Assembly (NCBI GenBank): GCA_046349635.1
Contig: JAXMBX010000020.1
Location: forward strand, 1-64,000
Length of the DNA stretch: 64,000 nucleotides
Direction: 5' to 3'
Source of the DNA: JAXMBX01 sp046349635
GTDB lineage: Bacteria > Planctomycetota > Planctomycetia > Planctomycetales > Planctomycetaceae
Below, in pieces: positions 8,881 to 19,182 of the stretch (position 1 is its first letter; each line of letters opens with the position of its first letter). The notes below the pieces were generated by a model. The model saw only the letters and a list, made by a program, of their open reading frames with translations. It had not been told where the DNA came from and did no database searches. A program made the translations under genes and the position numbers.

Positions 8881-10122
8881 TTATTCGTCATCCGAACCGG
8901 AAAGTTCCTCCATGAACTCCCACGGCTCGAACGTATCTTCCCAGGCAGACCATGTTGAAGGGCCTGCTTCCAGCTCCTCGTCGGAGAGCAGACAGTCCTC
9001 CAGCGATTCGCTCAGTTCCTGTTCGTTCAGATTCTGGCCGATAATGACCAGTTCAATGCGACGATCCCCCCAAGGCTCCTGCCATTGGCTCTCCATCTCC
9101 CGTACAAAATCCGCATCGTCGGGCCATTCTTCACGGGGAGCTGCCGCGCCCCACATCCCGGCCGCATGAAGAGAAAACAGCCGGCCTGCATGCGACCACT
9201 CTCCGGCCTGATCATGCCTGGTCGCCAGCCAGACCACTCCCTTGGAGCGGACGACTCCGTCAAATTGATCCCCTTCGACCATGTTTCTGAGCCGTTCGGG
9301 ATGAAACGGCCTGCGGGACCGAAACACGAAACTTTGAAAGCCATACTCTTCGGACTCGGAGATCTCGGCACCACGAGGGACGACCAGCCAGTTTTGATGT
9401 TCGGCCGCCCACTCCTCCGAAAAACACTCGGTATTTAGCAGTTCCTTCATCGGCACGTGTCCCTGCTCGGAACGGAGCACTCGTGCCGTCGGATTCAGGT
9501 GACGCAGCAGCGATTCGATTCCCTGCAAGACTTCCTCCGTGACCAGGTCAGCTTTGCTGATCACGAGGACGTTTGCGAATTCGATCTGATCAACAAGCAA
9601 CTGCACGACATCCCGATGGTCGTCTTCACTGAGACCGACACCGCGCTCGACCAGATCGTCAATGGATTCAAAATCCTGCCTGAAGTTCACGGCGTCGACG
9701 ACGGTGACGAGCGTGTCGAGCCGCGCGACTTGTCCCAGGCTGCGACCCTCTTCATCGGTGAAGGTGAACGTCTCGGCAACGGGCAGAGGCTCGGAAATTC
9801 CCGTGGATTCGATCAACAGGTAATCAAACTTCCCGAGTGCCAGTCTCGCCACTTCGCGGAGCAGGTCTTCTCGCAATGTGCAGCAGATACAGCCATTGCT
9901 GAATTCAACTAGTTGCTCTTCAGTCCGGTGAAGATTCGCTTCGCCGGTTTTGATAAGCCGGGCATCGACGTTCACTTCGCTCATGTCATTGACGATCACC
10001 GCGACTCTTAAGCCGTCTCGATTCGCCAGAATCCGGTTTAGAAGCGTTGTTTTCCCTGCTCCCAGGAATCCTGAAAGCACAGTGACGGGAAGCAGCGGGG
10101 CCAAAGAATTCGGTTCCAACAT
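8881..10122 (-). CDS. CobW/COG0523 family metal-chaperone GTPase
   Basis: About 413 residues. G1/Walker A is GFLGAGKT (residues 18-25), the metal-binding CICC motif is at 78-81 (NGCICCTLREDL), Walker B/G3 is in YLLIESTGISEP, and the G4-like motif is VLVISKADLV. The C-terminal CobW_C domain is present (GVVRSKGVVWLATR and WGDRRIELVIIG) and ends in a strongly acidic tail. Members of this family deliver Zn or other metals under shortage; the CxCC motif and the WxDRRxELV pattern fit the zinc-linked YciC/ZigA type, though substrate is inference. The start MLEPNS has GGGAG 8 nt upstream; an upstream in-frame extension of 71 codons has no family support. An AT-rich ATTGCAAT-containing stretch near 10185 could hold an operator, but no clean Zur palindrome is visible. 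Confidence 0.9.
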   Translation of the reverse strand: MLEPNSLAPLLPVTVLSGFLGAGKTTLLNRILANRDGLRVAVIVNDMSEVNVDARLIKTGEANLHRTEEQLVEFSNGCICCTLREDLLREVARLALGKFDYLLIESTGISEPLPVAETFTFTDEEGRSLGQVARLDTLVTVVDAVNFRQDFESIDDLVERGVGLSEDDHRDVVQLLVDQIEFANVLVISKADLVTEEVLQGIESLLRHLNPTARVLRSEQGHVPMKELLNTECFSEEWAAEHQNWLVVPRGAEISESEEYGFQSFVFRSRRPFHPERLRNMVEGDQFDGVVRSKGVVWLATRHDQAGEWSHAGRLFSLHAAGMWGAAAPREEWPDDADFVREMESQWQEPWGDRRIELVIIGQNLNEQELSESLEDCLLSDEELEAGPSTWSAWEDTFEPWEFMEELSGSDDE

Positions 10123-10624
10123 TCGCACTTCTCCCAATACCAATCTGAAATCGAGACGAGTTGCACTCAATGGTCTGGTGTAATTAAATTGCAATAGATA
10201 CTTCATGTCAAGAGCAGGCGAAGGATTCTTTGAACTTTGAGCCCGTACCGCTTGCGGATCGCCACTTTGAAATCGCTGCAGAATGACGTTTCTCTCATGG
10301 CCTCGCGTGACTCTGTTGGCAGAGCCAAGGGGCAATTCTCATCTCTCCCAGGTTGAAGCAGGATGCCTTGGATCCGCTTCCGTCAGTTCGTACCTTTTGG
10401 CCCGGATACAGCACCCCGGGCGGCGATAGGCCGCGGATTATTCCCCCCGTGACAGACTCCGCGCAACGACCTCCCCAGAAAATACGCTCTTCGTAACTCA
10501 TCTCTTCGAATTCTACGCATTGTCTTTCCGTGGATGTTCCGTACCTAATTCCCCCACCGCGCCATCATTTCGTGCCAGCCTTCCACATCATTGGTCAGAG
10601 GAGCGATGGCTGCTCTTCGCGCCT
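10123..10624. other. Intergenic gap upstream of CobW gene and recD2 remnant
   Basis: About 500 bp with no supported gene. It contains the AT-rich leader of the CobW gene (about 10170-10210). The remaining sequence may be decayed DNA continuous with the recD2 remnant, but no protein similarity could be recognised in any frame. Confidence 0.4.
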
Positions 10625-11420
10625 CTCAGATACCCGGAAGCATCGGTGATTGAACAGACTGTCAACCTAGTACAAATTGAACCTTCCATCATCGAGGCGG
10701 CCATCCACGCGGCCGTTGCCAATGAACGTGTGGTGCGAGAGTCGGTGGATGACGCCCTCTGACTTTATCTAGCCGGTCTCTCCCGGACGGAAACCGTTTT
10801 GGCACAATCGGTTCAGCGGATTCTTGCAGAAACAAAACACACCCCTCCCGATGTGGATTTGGAGAAAGCCATCCCGTAGGTGGAGCAGAAACTTCAGATC
10901 CAATTGGCGGCGGCCCAGAAAGAAGCGGTCCGACAGGCCTGCCAGAAAAAGTTGCTCGTGATCACGGGCGGTCCTGGCGTGGGCAAAACAACGCTGGTTC
11001 GCAGTATTCAGGAAATCTTCGCTGCTAAAAAAGCTGAATTGTGTTCTGGCGGCCCCCACAGGCAGGGCGGCCAAGCGACTTTCAGAGACAACAGGACGAA
11101 CCGCCAAAACCATTCACAGGCTCTTGGAATTCGACGCCAATTCTGGAACATTTCTGAAGGATCTCCAGAATCCACTGGTCGGTGACCTGTTTGTACTCGA
11201 TGAAACATCGATGGTGGGTGTCGTGCTGGGAAACAGATTCCTGAACGCGGTCCCGAAAGAGGCCAGCGTTATTCGGGTTGGGGATGTGGATCAACTGCCT
11301 TCCGTTGGTCCGGGATCGGTGCGGGCGGATCTGATCAATTCAGGAACCGTTCCAGTCATTCGTTTGACGGAAATCTTTCGGCAATCCGTCAGCAGGATAC
11401 CCGCCACAGGTTTACTATCC
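10625..11420 (+). pseudogene. recD2: recD2-like helicase pseudogene fragment
   Basis: Remnant of a RecD2/exonuclease V alpha-type SF1 helicase, covering only the middle of the family (about 260 of roughly 730 residues). In order one can read the helical hairpin domain (EQTVNLVQIEPSIIEAAIHA), an in-frame TGA near 10760, LYLAGLSRTETVLAQSV, an in-frame TAG near 10878 where the family has Trp before VEQKL, Walker A LVITGGPGVGKTTLVRSI, a +1 shift in an A-run near 11030, motif Ia LAAPTGRAAKRLSETTG, Walker B LFVLDETSMV, motif GDVDQLPSVGPG and LTEIFRQS. Similarity stops abruptly after QSVSRI. Two point nonsense changes plus a frameshift and missing ends show real decay rather than a sequencing slip. 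The next 300 bp (11421-11721) show no gene. Confidence 0.88.
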
Positions 11421-11721
11421 TTAAACGAAGGCTGATGGAATTGCCTTCGAGGTGAGAGCATTTGCAACATGGATCGAGATTTGAGAAACAGGTCGCGCCA
11501 ATACGGCAGAATGCCATCCTGCCTACACGCTACCATCATCGACGGATTGTCTCTCCACTCCGGATAGTCGATAATTTTCTGGTATCGACTGCACTCAACC
11601 GTTTCGAGCCACAAGAACTCAATCGTCGAATTTACTTCGATTCGAACCCCTTGGTCTCCCTTTTCTTTCAGTCCAAAGCTTTGAAGTCGTCCCTTTTCCT
11701 AACAGATCGAATCTCTGCCCT

Positions 11722-14232
11722 ATGAGTTGTTCTCACTGCTTTCTCCACTTCACCGTTTTCATGGTCCCATTCACAACGGTGGTGACTGCGGCCGAGCATC
11801 CAGCCAGGCCCACGACTGCTGGCGTTCGAATGCTTGTCCCAGGCTTCACAGTACGTGAACTTCCCGTAAAGCTGACCAGCCTGAACAACGTCGAATACGC
11901 ACACGACGGGAGATTGTTTGCAGGTGGTTACGACGGTCGGTTCCATCTGCTTCGGGATACGGACGGGGATGGACTGGAAGACAAGATCGACACTTTTTCG
12001 GCCGAGAAATCTGCCAATTATCCCCTCGGAATCGCTGTTCGGGTGGATTCTCCCTATTTCGTTTTGACGAACGAGATCATTCGATTCGTGGATACCAACG
12101 GCGATGGAATTCCAGACAAACGTATCAGCGTCGTCAAGAACTTCGATGACCCCAAACTCGCGAATCTCTCCTACCTGCACCGTCGTCGTGTCGACAGTTC
12201 CATGGGGCTAGCCCTCGGTCCTGATGGCGACATTTATGTCACCATGGGTAATGCAGGATTTTCCAATCCATACTGGCACGACGGGATCTCGGTGGATTCC
12301 CGGAATCCTGCTCAATCCCGTGGAGATCCCCAATACGCAACCACGAAGCGGCGAGGTTGCCTGCTTCGAATTACACCTGACGGAAAAGTCGAACAACTCT
12401 CGTCTGGTTTGCGCTACGTGATGTGCCTGCAGTTCAATCAGGCAGGAGACCTCTTCGCGACGGACCAGGAGGGAGCGACATGGTGTCCCAATGGGAACCC
12501 TTTTGATGAGTTGCTGCACCTTCAAACCGGACGGCATTACGGGTTTCCTCCCAGCCATCCTCGCTGGCTTCCCCACGTAATCGACGAACCTAGTGTCTGG
12601 GATTATGCGCCTCAACACCAGAGTACATGCGGTTTCCGCTTCAATGGTCCTGCTGAGGGACGGAAGAGATTCGGACCTGAATTCTGGGCTGGTGATGCCA
12701 TCGTCACGGGAGAATCCCGGGGCAAACTGTGGCGAACGACTCTCGCGAAGACCAAGGCGGGTTACGTTGCCATGAATCAGCTCTTCGCGAGCATTTCATT
12801 GCTCGTCGTCGATTGTGCAATCTCCCCGCAGGGGGACCTTCTCATCTGTTGTCACACAGGAGCTCCCGACTGGGGAAATGGCCCGGATGGCGAAGGAAAG
12901 CTCTTCAAGATCAGCAAAACACCCGACGAAGTTGCCAACCCTGTCTTTAGCTACCCCCTCACCTCAACGGAGACTATCGTGACATTCGACCGTCCCGTCA
13001 AACCAGACGATTGGGATGATCTGGCGCGTCACACTTGGGTCGAAGGGGGACACTATGTGGGCGCCGCGGATCGTCTGGAACAGCTTCGGCCTGGTTATGC
13101 CGTCGTCCAGCGACAGCAACAAGATGTTCGCAAGACCATCCCCGTCAAGTCCGCACGAGTGAGCGACGACCGCCAGAGCCTGATGATTTTGACGGAACCC
13201 AGGACCGCAGCGGTCAACTACGCCCTGGCAATGCCGCACCAACTGGATATGGCACATGACCTCAGTGGCCTCGATTCAGAGTGGAATGATATTAAAGGAA
13301 CCCGCTGGAAAGGTTGGCTTCCCCATCCGGATTTCAGCGCGGCAAGGTATTTCACCCGCGGCAGCGCAACTCATGAAACACTCTGGAAACACCTCGAGAC
13401 GCCGGGGACATTGCGGTTACGAACGCAACTGGATGTTTGGAATATCCTTGTTCCAGCGACTCAGCCTGGATCAAAGCTGGATTACACCCCTGCGCAAGAC
13501 TCCGTTGCTATCCGTTTCCAAAGTGATGCTCCCTTGGAAGTGGCCGTCAATATGGGAACCGTCAATAAACTCAACGACCGGGAATCTCAAGTGACGATCG
13601 ATCATCCAGGCCAGAATCATTGGGCGGAGTTGACGCTCACATTAACCACTCCGGCATCTCGACTCGATGTCTCGTTCTCGACATCCCGCGACCCTCGCCT
13701 AAGGACGATTCCCACCCGGCGCATGCTTGTCCCGTTTGCTTCGCCCGCGACACTCCTAGACGGGCCACGTCAAATCCCAGAGATTTCTTCTGGTAACTAT
13801 GAAGCCGGACATGCCCTCTTCAAAGGCAAGGCCGCTTGTGTTACCTGCCATCAGCTCCGCGGAGAAGGTGTCAGAGTTGGGGCCGATCTGGGTAACCTCA
13901 TTCATCGCGATTACGCAAGCGTACTACGCGACATCATTGATCCCAACGCAACGATCAATCCTGACGCAATCGGTTATACCGCCGTCCTTAAGAACGGGAA
14001 AGTGTTGAGTGGAGTCCGAAGCGGGGAAACTTCCGACGAACTTCATCTGACAACTTCCGGGGGGGCGACAGCCTTGCTCAGGAAGTCGGACATCGAAGAG
14101 ATCATTCCCTTGCGCCAGTCGCTCATGCCAGAGGGTATCGTCAAGTCACTTTCTTCCCAGGAACTCCGGGACTTGATGACCTATCTCCTCACGGAGCCTG
14201 CAGACTCAGGAAATTCCTCGGAAAAACGTTAA
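11722..14232 (+). CDS. Exported PVC-type propeller/cytochrome c protein
   Basis: 836 residues with an N-terminal signal-like segment (FTVFMVPFTTVVTAAEHP), so exported. Residues about 35-400 form a beta-propeller of the membrane-bound dehydrogenase-like type (GYDGRFHLLRDTDGDGLED, Ca-loop-like DTDGDG and DTNGDG). A beta-sandwich region follows, then a C-terminal PVC-type haem domain with CVTCHQ (Cys706-His710), the downstream GADLGNLIHRDYASVLRDIIDPN signature and the usual final helix. This architecture is abundant in planctomycetes and is thought to oxidise sugars or related organics and pass electrons on; the substrate is not deducible. The haem motif is CxxCH and appears complete. It stands alone on the plus strand, convergent with the next two genes. 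Confidence 0.85.
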   Translation: MSCSHCFLHFTVFMVPFTTVVTAAEHPARPTTAGVRMLVPGFTVRELPVKLTSLNNVEYAHDGRLFAGGYDGRFHLLRDTDGDGLEDKIDTFSAEKSANYPLGIAVRVDSPYFVLTNEIIRFVDTNGDGIPDKRISVVKNFDDPKLANLSYLHRRRVDSSMGLALGPDGDIYVTMGNAGFSNPYWHDGISVDSRNPAQSRGDPQYATTKRRGCLLRITPDGKVEQLSSGLRYVMCLQFNQAGDLFATDQEGATWCPNGNPFDELLHLQTGRHYGFPPSHPRWLPHVIDEPSVWDYAPQHQSTCGFRFNGPAEGRKRFGPEFWAGDAIVTGESRGKLWRTTLAKTKAGYVAMNQLFASISLLVVDCAISPQGDLLICCHTGAPDWGNGPDGEGKLFKISKTPDEVANPVFSYPLTSTETIVTFDRPVKPDDWDDLARHTWVEGGHYVGAADRLEQLRPGYAVVQRQQQDVRKTIPVKSARVSDDRQSLMILTEPRTAAVNYALAMPHQLDMAHDLSGLDSEWNDIKGTRWKGWLPHPDFSAARYFTRGSATHETLWKHLETPGTLRLRTQLDVWNILVPATQPGSKLDYTPAQDSVAIRFQSDAPLEVAVNMGTVNKLNDRESQVTIDHPGQNHWAELTLTLTTPASRLDVSFSTSRDPRLRTIPTRRMLVPFASPATLLDGPRQIPEISSGNYEAGHALFKGKAACVTCHQLRGEGVRVGADLGNLIHRDYASVLRDIIDPNATINPDAIGYTAVLKNGKVLSGVRSGETSDELHLTTSGGATALLRKSDIEEIIPLRQSLMPEGIVKSLSSQELRDLMTYLLTEPADSGNSSEKR

Positions 14233-14301
14233 TCCATACCGAGTCTCGGTTTCATCGACTCGTCAGGTAAGCTCCTGATATCTCAGAAGTGGTTGTCCCA
14301 C

Positions 14302-15852
14302 TCAAGGCTTTGGTTTCGATTCGCGCGCATAGGCGATATTCATGACGTCATCAAGCGCGTGATAGATTGAACTCTTGAGGCGCCGCATCCTTTCCGTTGC
14401 CTGCACCTGGTGCTCAATCTTGCACACATTTTCCAGACAGGTTTCCAAACCTTTTGCATAAGCCTTTCGTCCCTCATCATTGAGATTCGGCTCATACAGA
14501 TACACGGGAATAGCAGAAGTTCCACTCGCCAGACCAATCCCAAACCCGATGTGAAGTTCCCCAGGGCCAGCATAAGCCGCCAATCCTTTGAGATGAACTC
14601 CATCCGCATCATAGTTCATGTTACTGAAATACGACTGCTCGGCGAGCTGGAATGTCTCAATCAGCATCTTGTGAGCTTCCCCGCTCTTGGGGCGGTAGAG
14701 TTCTTCCAGGGTCTCGGCTAAGACGTCTCCCACGTCTCGTGTCACGTCCGACATGATCTTTCCGCCAAAAGCCATGTTTGCTTCCACACCCGGATTGGTA
14801 ATCGGCCCCTGGTAAAACAGGACCGTTCGCCCACCATCCGCATAAAGTTGCTGGATATGCTTCCCTGTTTTTCGGGTGTAGGGAAGAAACCATCGCTCGC
14901 GATGGCAACGGAAGGGTGGATACACCCAGAACCCTCCCGATGTCCCGAACTTGCAGTGCAGTTTTTCCACAAAACCTATGCGATCTGGCTCCTTGACATA
15001 CAGCCCATGGTGTCCCTGATCAAGAATACTGTCCACCTTGCTGCTCAGTGCGATCAGGTTCTGTTTGTCCTCTTCCGTAAATCCCTTGTTCCAGTCCGCC
15101 CAACTGATCGTGATCGCGGAAATGTACTTTCCAGGCGCCTGCTTTCGGATGTAGTCCGCACATTTTGCTGTGATGTGATTATAGTAGGTCGCCTTCACGG
15201 GCCATGCCTTCATGCAATTTTCACAAGTGCATCTCCCCAAGTCCGAGGCCTCGAGGTGATACCCGTCGAAGTCATAACGCAGGATGAAGTCGATGACTTT
15301 CTTCTGCCACTCCCAGGATTCCTCCCGTGATCCGCACATCGCATGCACGTTAGGGCCCCTGACTGCCGAATCGTGCTGAATGATCTTGTCGAACCCCCAA
15401 CTATAGACTCCCAAGCCGTAAATCAGCTTGATTTTCAGTTCACGTGCCACCTTCTGAATCCGCCGCACGCGGGCATCCCGCTCTCGATCCACAGCACTCG
15501 CGATATCAACCGGCCAGCCCCACGCCGCAAACAGTCCGAACACGTCGAACATGTTGTAACCCGACGCGGCCTGAAGCCGCATCGTTTCAATCAGACTCTG
15601 CTCCGCAACGTCATCCAATATCTCTGGCGGCCACGAGGCAAACGGCAGAGGTTCCAACCGCACGTCATTGATCCACGCCCCAAACCCGATCCGGTCTTGA
15701 ATCGCGTGGCGGCCCTCGTGGCCAGGCTTTCCGGCCGGCACTGCTTCCGCATGGCTGTGTTGCACACCCATGCCCAGTCCTGCCGCAACGGCTGTCGAAA
15801 CGAAAGTACGTCGATTCAGAACATTCGAACCATCCGATTCAAGTAACATCAC
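14302..15852 (-). CDS. Tat-exported TIM-barrel-like protein, probable glycoside hydrolase relative
   Basis: 516 residues. A twin-arginine signal is visible (NRRTFVSTAVAAGLG), so folded export is likely. The body resembles DUF4838/GH20-like TIM-barrel proteins: alternating hydrophobic strands, FDGYHLEASDLGRCTCENC (an acidic pair followed by a CxCxxC cluster that may bind metal), then YISAITISWADWNKG. No signature firmly names an enzyme. It lies upstream of nothing on its strand within 100 bp, but follows the larger exported gene 15967-18810 by 114 bp in the same direction, so the two may form a unit for polysaccharide use. Function inferred from fold-like features only. Confidence 0.6.
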   Translation of the reverse strand: MMLLESDGSNVLNRRTFVSTAVAAGLGMGVQHSHAEAVPAGKPGHEGRHAIQDRIGFGAWINDVRLEPLPFASWPPEILDDVAEQSLIETMRLQAASGYNMFDVFGLFAAWGWPVDIASAVDRERDARVRRIQKVARELKIKLIYGLGVYSWGFDKIIQHDSAVRGPNVHAMCGSREESWEWQKKVIDFILRYDFDGYHLEASDLGRCTCENCMKAWPVKATYYNHITAKCADYIRKQAPGKYISAITISWADWNKGFTEEDKQNLIALSSKVDSILDQGHHGLYVKEPDRIGFVEKLHCKFGTSGGFWVYPPFRCHRERWFLPYTRKTGKHIQQLYADGGRTVLFYQGPITNPGVEANMAFGGKIMSDVTRDVGDVLAETLEELYRPKSGEAHKMLIETFQLAEQSYFSNMNYDADGVHLKGLAAYAGPGELHIGFGIGLASGTSAIPVYLYEPNLNDEGRKAYAKGLETCLENVCKIEHQVQATERMRRLKSSIYHALDDVMNIAYARESKPKP

Positions 15853-15966
15853 TTCTCCATCTCATCACGGGGACGTTCACATACCTGGAATTCTTCCAAG
15901 GTCAAGACACCTGTACTGCTCAGTTCCACGCTCTGTCCAGCGTTGTGAGGTCCAAACTATTACGAG

Positions 15967-18810
15967 TCATGGCTTCTCGAGGTCGTCCGCTTTAACGGCC
16001 AACGTTTCCCCTGCCGATATCACGGTAATACGAGCTCTCGCAGGCACGTCTGGACCGGTGTCACATCCAAAAAGGATTGGAGTCGATTTCCGTTCCAGAA
16101 CCGGCCACTCTCCAACAGGTAGAACTTTCCCTAAGTCTTCCCCCAAAGGTCCATAATGCACGCACTCCTCGGGGCTACGACATTCCAGCCAGCTTCCCGA
16201 GGTCATCTCAACGGGAAACGTCAGGTTCTTTTCGCCCCAGGTAATTCTCGGATGCTTGAGTATGCACTTTTGTATTGGAACGGCACAGATCGAATGAATC
16301 GTGATCTGCGTCTTATGATCAACGGGTAGGTTCTGGAGATAAAGGCTCAACCGCTCGATCGCGCCGTAATCGATTGTCTCCCGGTAGACCTGATACAATG
16401 TTTTGGCGTCCCCCCAATCATAATCACTCCACCGCGTCGACTCGGACTCGATGAGCGTCACCCTTCGTCTTCCTTTGAAATCAACTGTGATGTAGCGGTC
16501 GGCCACTGCGCCAAAACCTATATGCGCAGGACTTTCCAGACGTATTGCGACAATCGCCCCTGACCCGTCTCCCTCGATCTCAACCTCTAATCCCTGGCGA
16601 TCCTTCAGATTGACTGTCTTGTCGAACCGTCTTACCCATCGCGCCCATGCCCCTTTTCGCGAAACTTTTCCACTATTTGACGCTGTCAACGACATGACCT
16701 GTGATACGGGATCATATTGAAGCGCCGCATCAATCCCAGTCGAACGACTGGCCTCCACTTCTCCTTGGCGTGGGTCGAAATAGGAGCTGATCGAAGTCGA
16801 ACCATCCTTCGTCCGAGATGACGCCAAGGCTTCAATCCGAAATTCAGCCCGCTGCCTTTCGAAAGGTGTACTTACCTGGATCTTCTTCGACCAAGGTTCC
16901 GCCACATTGAATACCGCTGCGTATGAGTCAATTCGCTGAAACGTCACCCTGCCTATCGGATTCTTGGTGAGCCGAAATTGGGTTCCCGGTTCTCTGAGCT
17001 TCTTTCGAGTCTCCTCATCAAACAGATTCGCGTGACGCATTTCTTCGCAGGTCCGAAGGATCTCGACGCCCCTCTGAAACAAGGGGGTCGTTTTCAGAGC
17101 TCCGCGATTGATCCCACTCGCAATTGACACTCCCGCATTCCATCCAATGAGACGGGCTCCCAGTGTCTCCATCACCTGCGATGTTGTCGCTTCGACCTGG
17201 GGAGTTTCACCCGTTGCAAATGCCCACCAACCCAGATGTAACGGAAGCATCAGACTTTCACTCACACCCTTGGCATGCAGATCAATAAACCGTTCATGCC
17301 CTCGTCTCGGATAATCCCACGCAATTGCCCGCGTCCGATATTGCCAGAAATGATGCCACATCGCACTCATTTCCATTCCGGCAGGTCGCTTCAGCCGTTT
17401 CTGGATCTCAACGACGAACTTGCTTCCCCAGTACCAGGCTTCATCCGGTCCGCGCAAAATCGAACTCCCGTCGATCGCATCCAGGTAGAGCCCGTCAAAA
17501 CCACACTGATTTACGATCTCAGCGTGGTTGGCTGCGATCTCTTCAAACAACGTGCTTTCAACGTTCGGCACGAACAATCCGAACATCTCTTTGAGATGCC
17601 TCGCCTTGGCCCCCGCAGCATGAGCTGCGGGCTTCGTCCCCAACGCCCCGCGTTTCAGCCCCCGAACGCGCCACGGCGCTTCCTGGCTGACGCTTTCGAA
17701 GGTGATAAGCTCATCCCCCACGTGCAACACGACGCTGTTTTGCTGGAAGAAACCTGTCAATGTCGTCATTCCCTTCGTCGACTCATTGACGACCAGTTCC
17801 GTCTCATCGACAGACAAGGCCTGGGCAAGCGTGAACGTCCGGAATGCATCCAGACGCGGGTCCGGAACCGGAGTTACATATTTTGATCGCTTGTCGATGA
17901 AATAGGCATAAGTATGCAGGATCGAATCGATCCCCTCGGCATGTAACCGGTCCACCAGAGGTTTCCACGCCTCCCATCCCTTGGGCCAGATCTTGGGATC
18001 AAGCTGAAAATCCCCGAACCGAAAGAAAGAGCCACCCCCGTGATTGTCGACCTGGTTCACCCCCATCTGTTTCGTCAGCGAGATCCAGGACTCGAGTGTC
18101 GATTCGGTCAATGACCCAAAATTGAACATGTAGGAACCATGATTGAAGGGAATCTCCTCCGCCCAGGCTCCAGCGACACGGCACACTGGCAACTCGCTTT
18201 GTGTGGACAGCATCTTGCGCATCTCACCCAGGATTTGGGACGGCGGTGCAGCGACAATCCCCGCCTTGGCTCCCGTAACTCCGAACCTTTCCAGGCATGA
18301 CGCTCGCAGTTCCCTTTGCAGTACCGGTAGAGAATCGACGCGCGTCGCGAGATTTAGAGCGTGCACGCATGCACCAAAATCCTCGCTTTGGGTTCCGTTT
18401 AACTTCAGGGGAACGTTTACAAACGTCAGCTCATCGAATCTTCGCCCCTCCACCGATTCCACACAGAACACGATCCCGGAAGAGACCGTATCAACGCGTA
18501 CTTTTACTCGCACTCCCGCCGTATCAAATTCGAGTAACAGCTGATTGCCAACCCGCTTCGCAGATGTCGGCTCAAAACCGTCCGTTCCAATCCGCAGCAA
18601 TGAGCAAGTGGAGGGACGCTCGCTCGACAGGTAATCCACTCCGTGAGATCGGTCCGTGAATTCCAGGTTTCGCCCCTTGGACGAAATAACGTAACGGAAT
18701 TGTGGAGCCTCGAAGACGATGCGTTCCGCAGTGTCCGCATTTACAGACAACGGCAATTGTCCGGCCGCAAATAACAGCAAAAAAACGGCCGCACGTGAAA
18801 GGTCACGCAT
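15967..18810 (-). CDS. Large exported alpha-glycosidase-like TIM-barrel protein
   Basis: 947 residues with a Sec signal (AAVFLLLFAAGQLPLSVNA). Residues about 25-200 look like an N-terminal beta-sandwich, about 210-600 a TIM barrel with strand-end acidic motifs (VDNHGGGSFFRFGD, GIDSILHTYAYF, CGFDGLYLDAIDGS, and later PAGMEMSAMWHHFW), and the C-terminal third a galactose-binding-like beta domain. The overall plan resembles GH36/GH101-like glycosidases acting on complex glycans, with LDAIDGS a candidate for the nucleophile strand, but no family can be named safely. A small beta insert at about 290-390 carries VVLHVGDELITFE. Likely transcribed with the downstream Tat protein. The start follows a short unremarkable leader. 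Confidence 0.6.
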   Translation of the reverse strand: MRDLSRAAVFLLLFAAGQLPLSVNADTAERIVFEAPQFRYVISSKGRNLEFTDRSHGVDYLSSERPSTCSLLRIGTDGFEPTSAKRVGNQLLLEFDTAGVRVKVRVDTVSSGIVFCVESVEGRRFDELTFVNVPLKLNGTQSEDFGACVHALNLATRVDSLPVLQRELRASCLERFGVTGAKAGIVAAPPSQILGEMRKMLSTQSELPVCRVAGAWAEEIPFNHGSYMFNFGSLTESTLESWISLTKQMGVNQVDNHGGGSFFRFGDFQLDPKIWPKGWEAWKPLVDRLHAEGIDSILHTYAYFIDKRSKYVTPVPDPRLDAFRTFTLAQALSVDETELVVNESTKGMTTLTGFFQQNSVVLHVGDELITFESVSQEAPWRVRGLKRGALGTKPAAHAAGAKARHLKEMFGLFVPNVESTLFEEIAANHAEIVNQCGFDGLYLDAIDGSSILRGPDEAWYWGSKFVVEIQKRLKRPAGMEMSAMWHHFWQYRTRAIAWDYPRRGHERFIDLHAKGVSESLMLPLHLGWWAFATGETPQVEATTSQVMETLGARLIGWNAGVSIASGINRGALKTTPLFQRGVEILRTCEEMRHANLFDEETRKKLREPGTQFRLTKNPIGRVTFQRIDSYAAVFNVAEPWSKKIQVSTPFERQRAEFRIEALASSRTKDGSTSISSYFDPRQGEVEASRSTGIDAALQYDPVSQVMSLTASNSGKVSRKGAWARWVRRFDKTVNLKDRQGLEVEIEGDGSGAIVAIRLESPAHIGFGAVADRYITVDFKGRRRVTLIESESTRWSDYDWGDAKTLYQVYRETIDYGAIERLSLYLQNLPVDHKTQITIHSICAVPIQKCILKHPRITWGEKNLTFPVEMTSGSWLECRSPEECVHYGPLGEDLGKVLPVGEWPVLERKSTPILFGCDTGPDVPARARITVISAGETLAVKADDLEKP

Positions 18811-19182
18811 CTTGGTTCCCCCATCTGATAGCCCCCGAACCCGTTCGGTCTAATCAATCTCGAAGAAACTTCGATTCTAAGACGCTCTCCGTGAAGTGAA
18901 AAGAATAATCACCCAATTGCCGCTTCATGCACGGACTTGACAATGACAGGCAGACACGTCCCCACGGTGACTTCTCCGTTACGGTCAAGACAGGTGCTTC
19001 ATGGTCTCGCCACTCTTCCCGTTCGCAGTCTTCTCCCTGGAGTCATGCCCCCGGCTCATTACCTCCAAAGTGTAGCCATTGTGTAGCCATCTCCAGAGAT
19101 TCCGATGGAAACCGTGTTGATTGGTAGATTTAATTTCCCGCAAAATACCGCTGAATGGACGCTATGGACATTTTTGGGTCAA
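18811..19182. other. Gene-poor stretch upstream of tRNA fragment
   Basis: About 370 bp with no recognisable coding similarity. A 9-bp direct repeat, TGTAGCCAT, occurs twice close together near 19071-19091. The stretch directly precedes the truncated tRNA and may be what is left of an integrated element, but no integrase residues could be recognised. Confidence 0.4.

Noticed and set aside
10170..10210. Zur-type operator before the CobW gene
   Set aside because: Only a partial AT-rich ATTGCAAT palindrome is visible, not a full Zur box.
11436..11721. Open frames between recD2 remnant and the propeller gene
   Set aside because: No similarity to RecD2 or any family in any frame; sequence looks decayed.
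18927..19127. Short plus-strand frame before the tRNA fragment as an integrase remnant
   Set aside because: No recombinase residues (R, H-x-x-R, Y) could be recognised.
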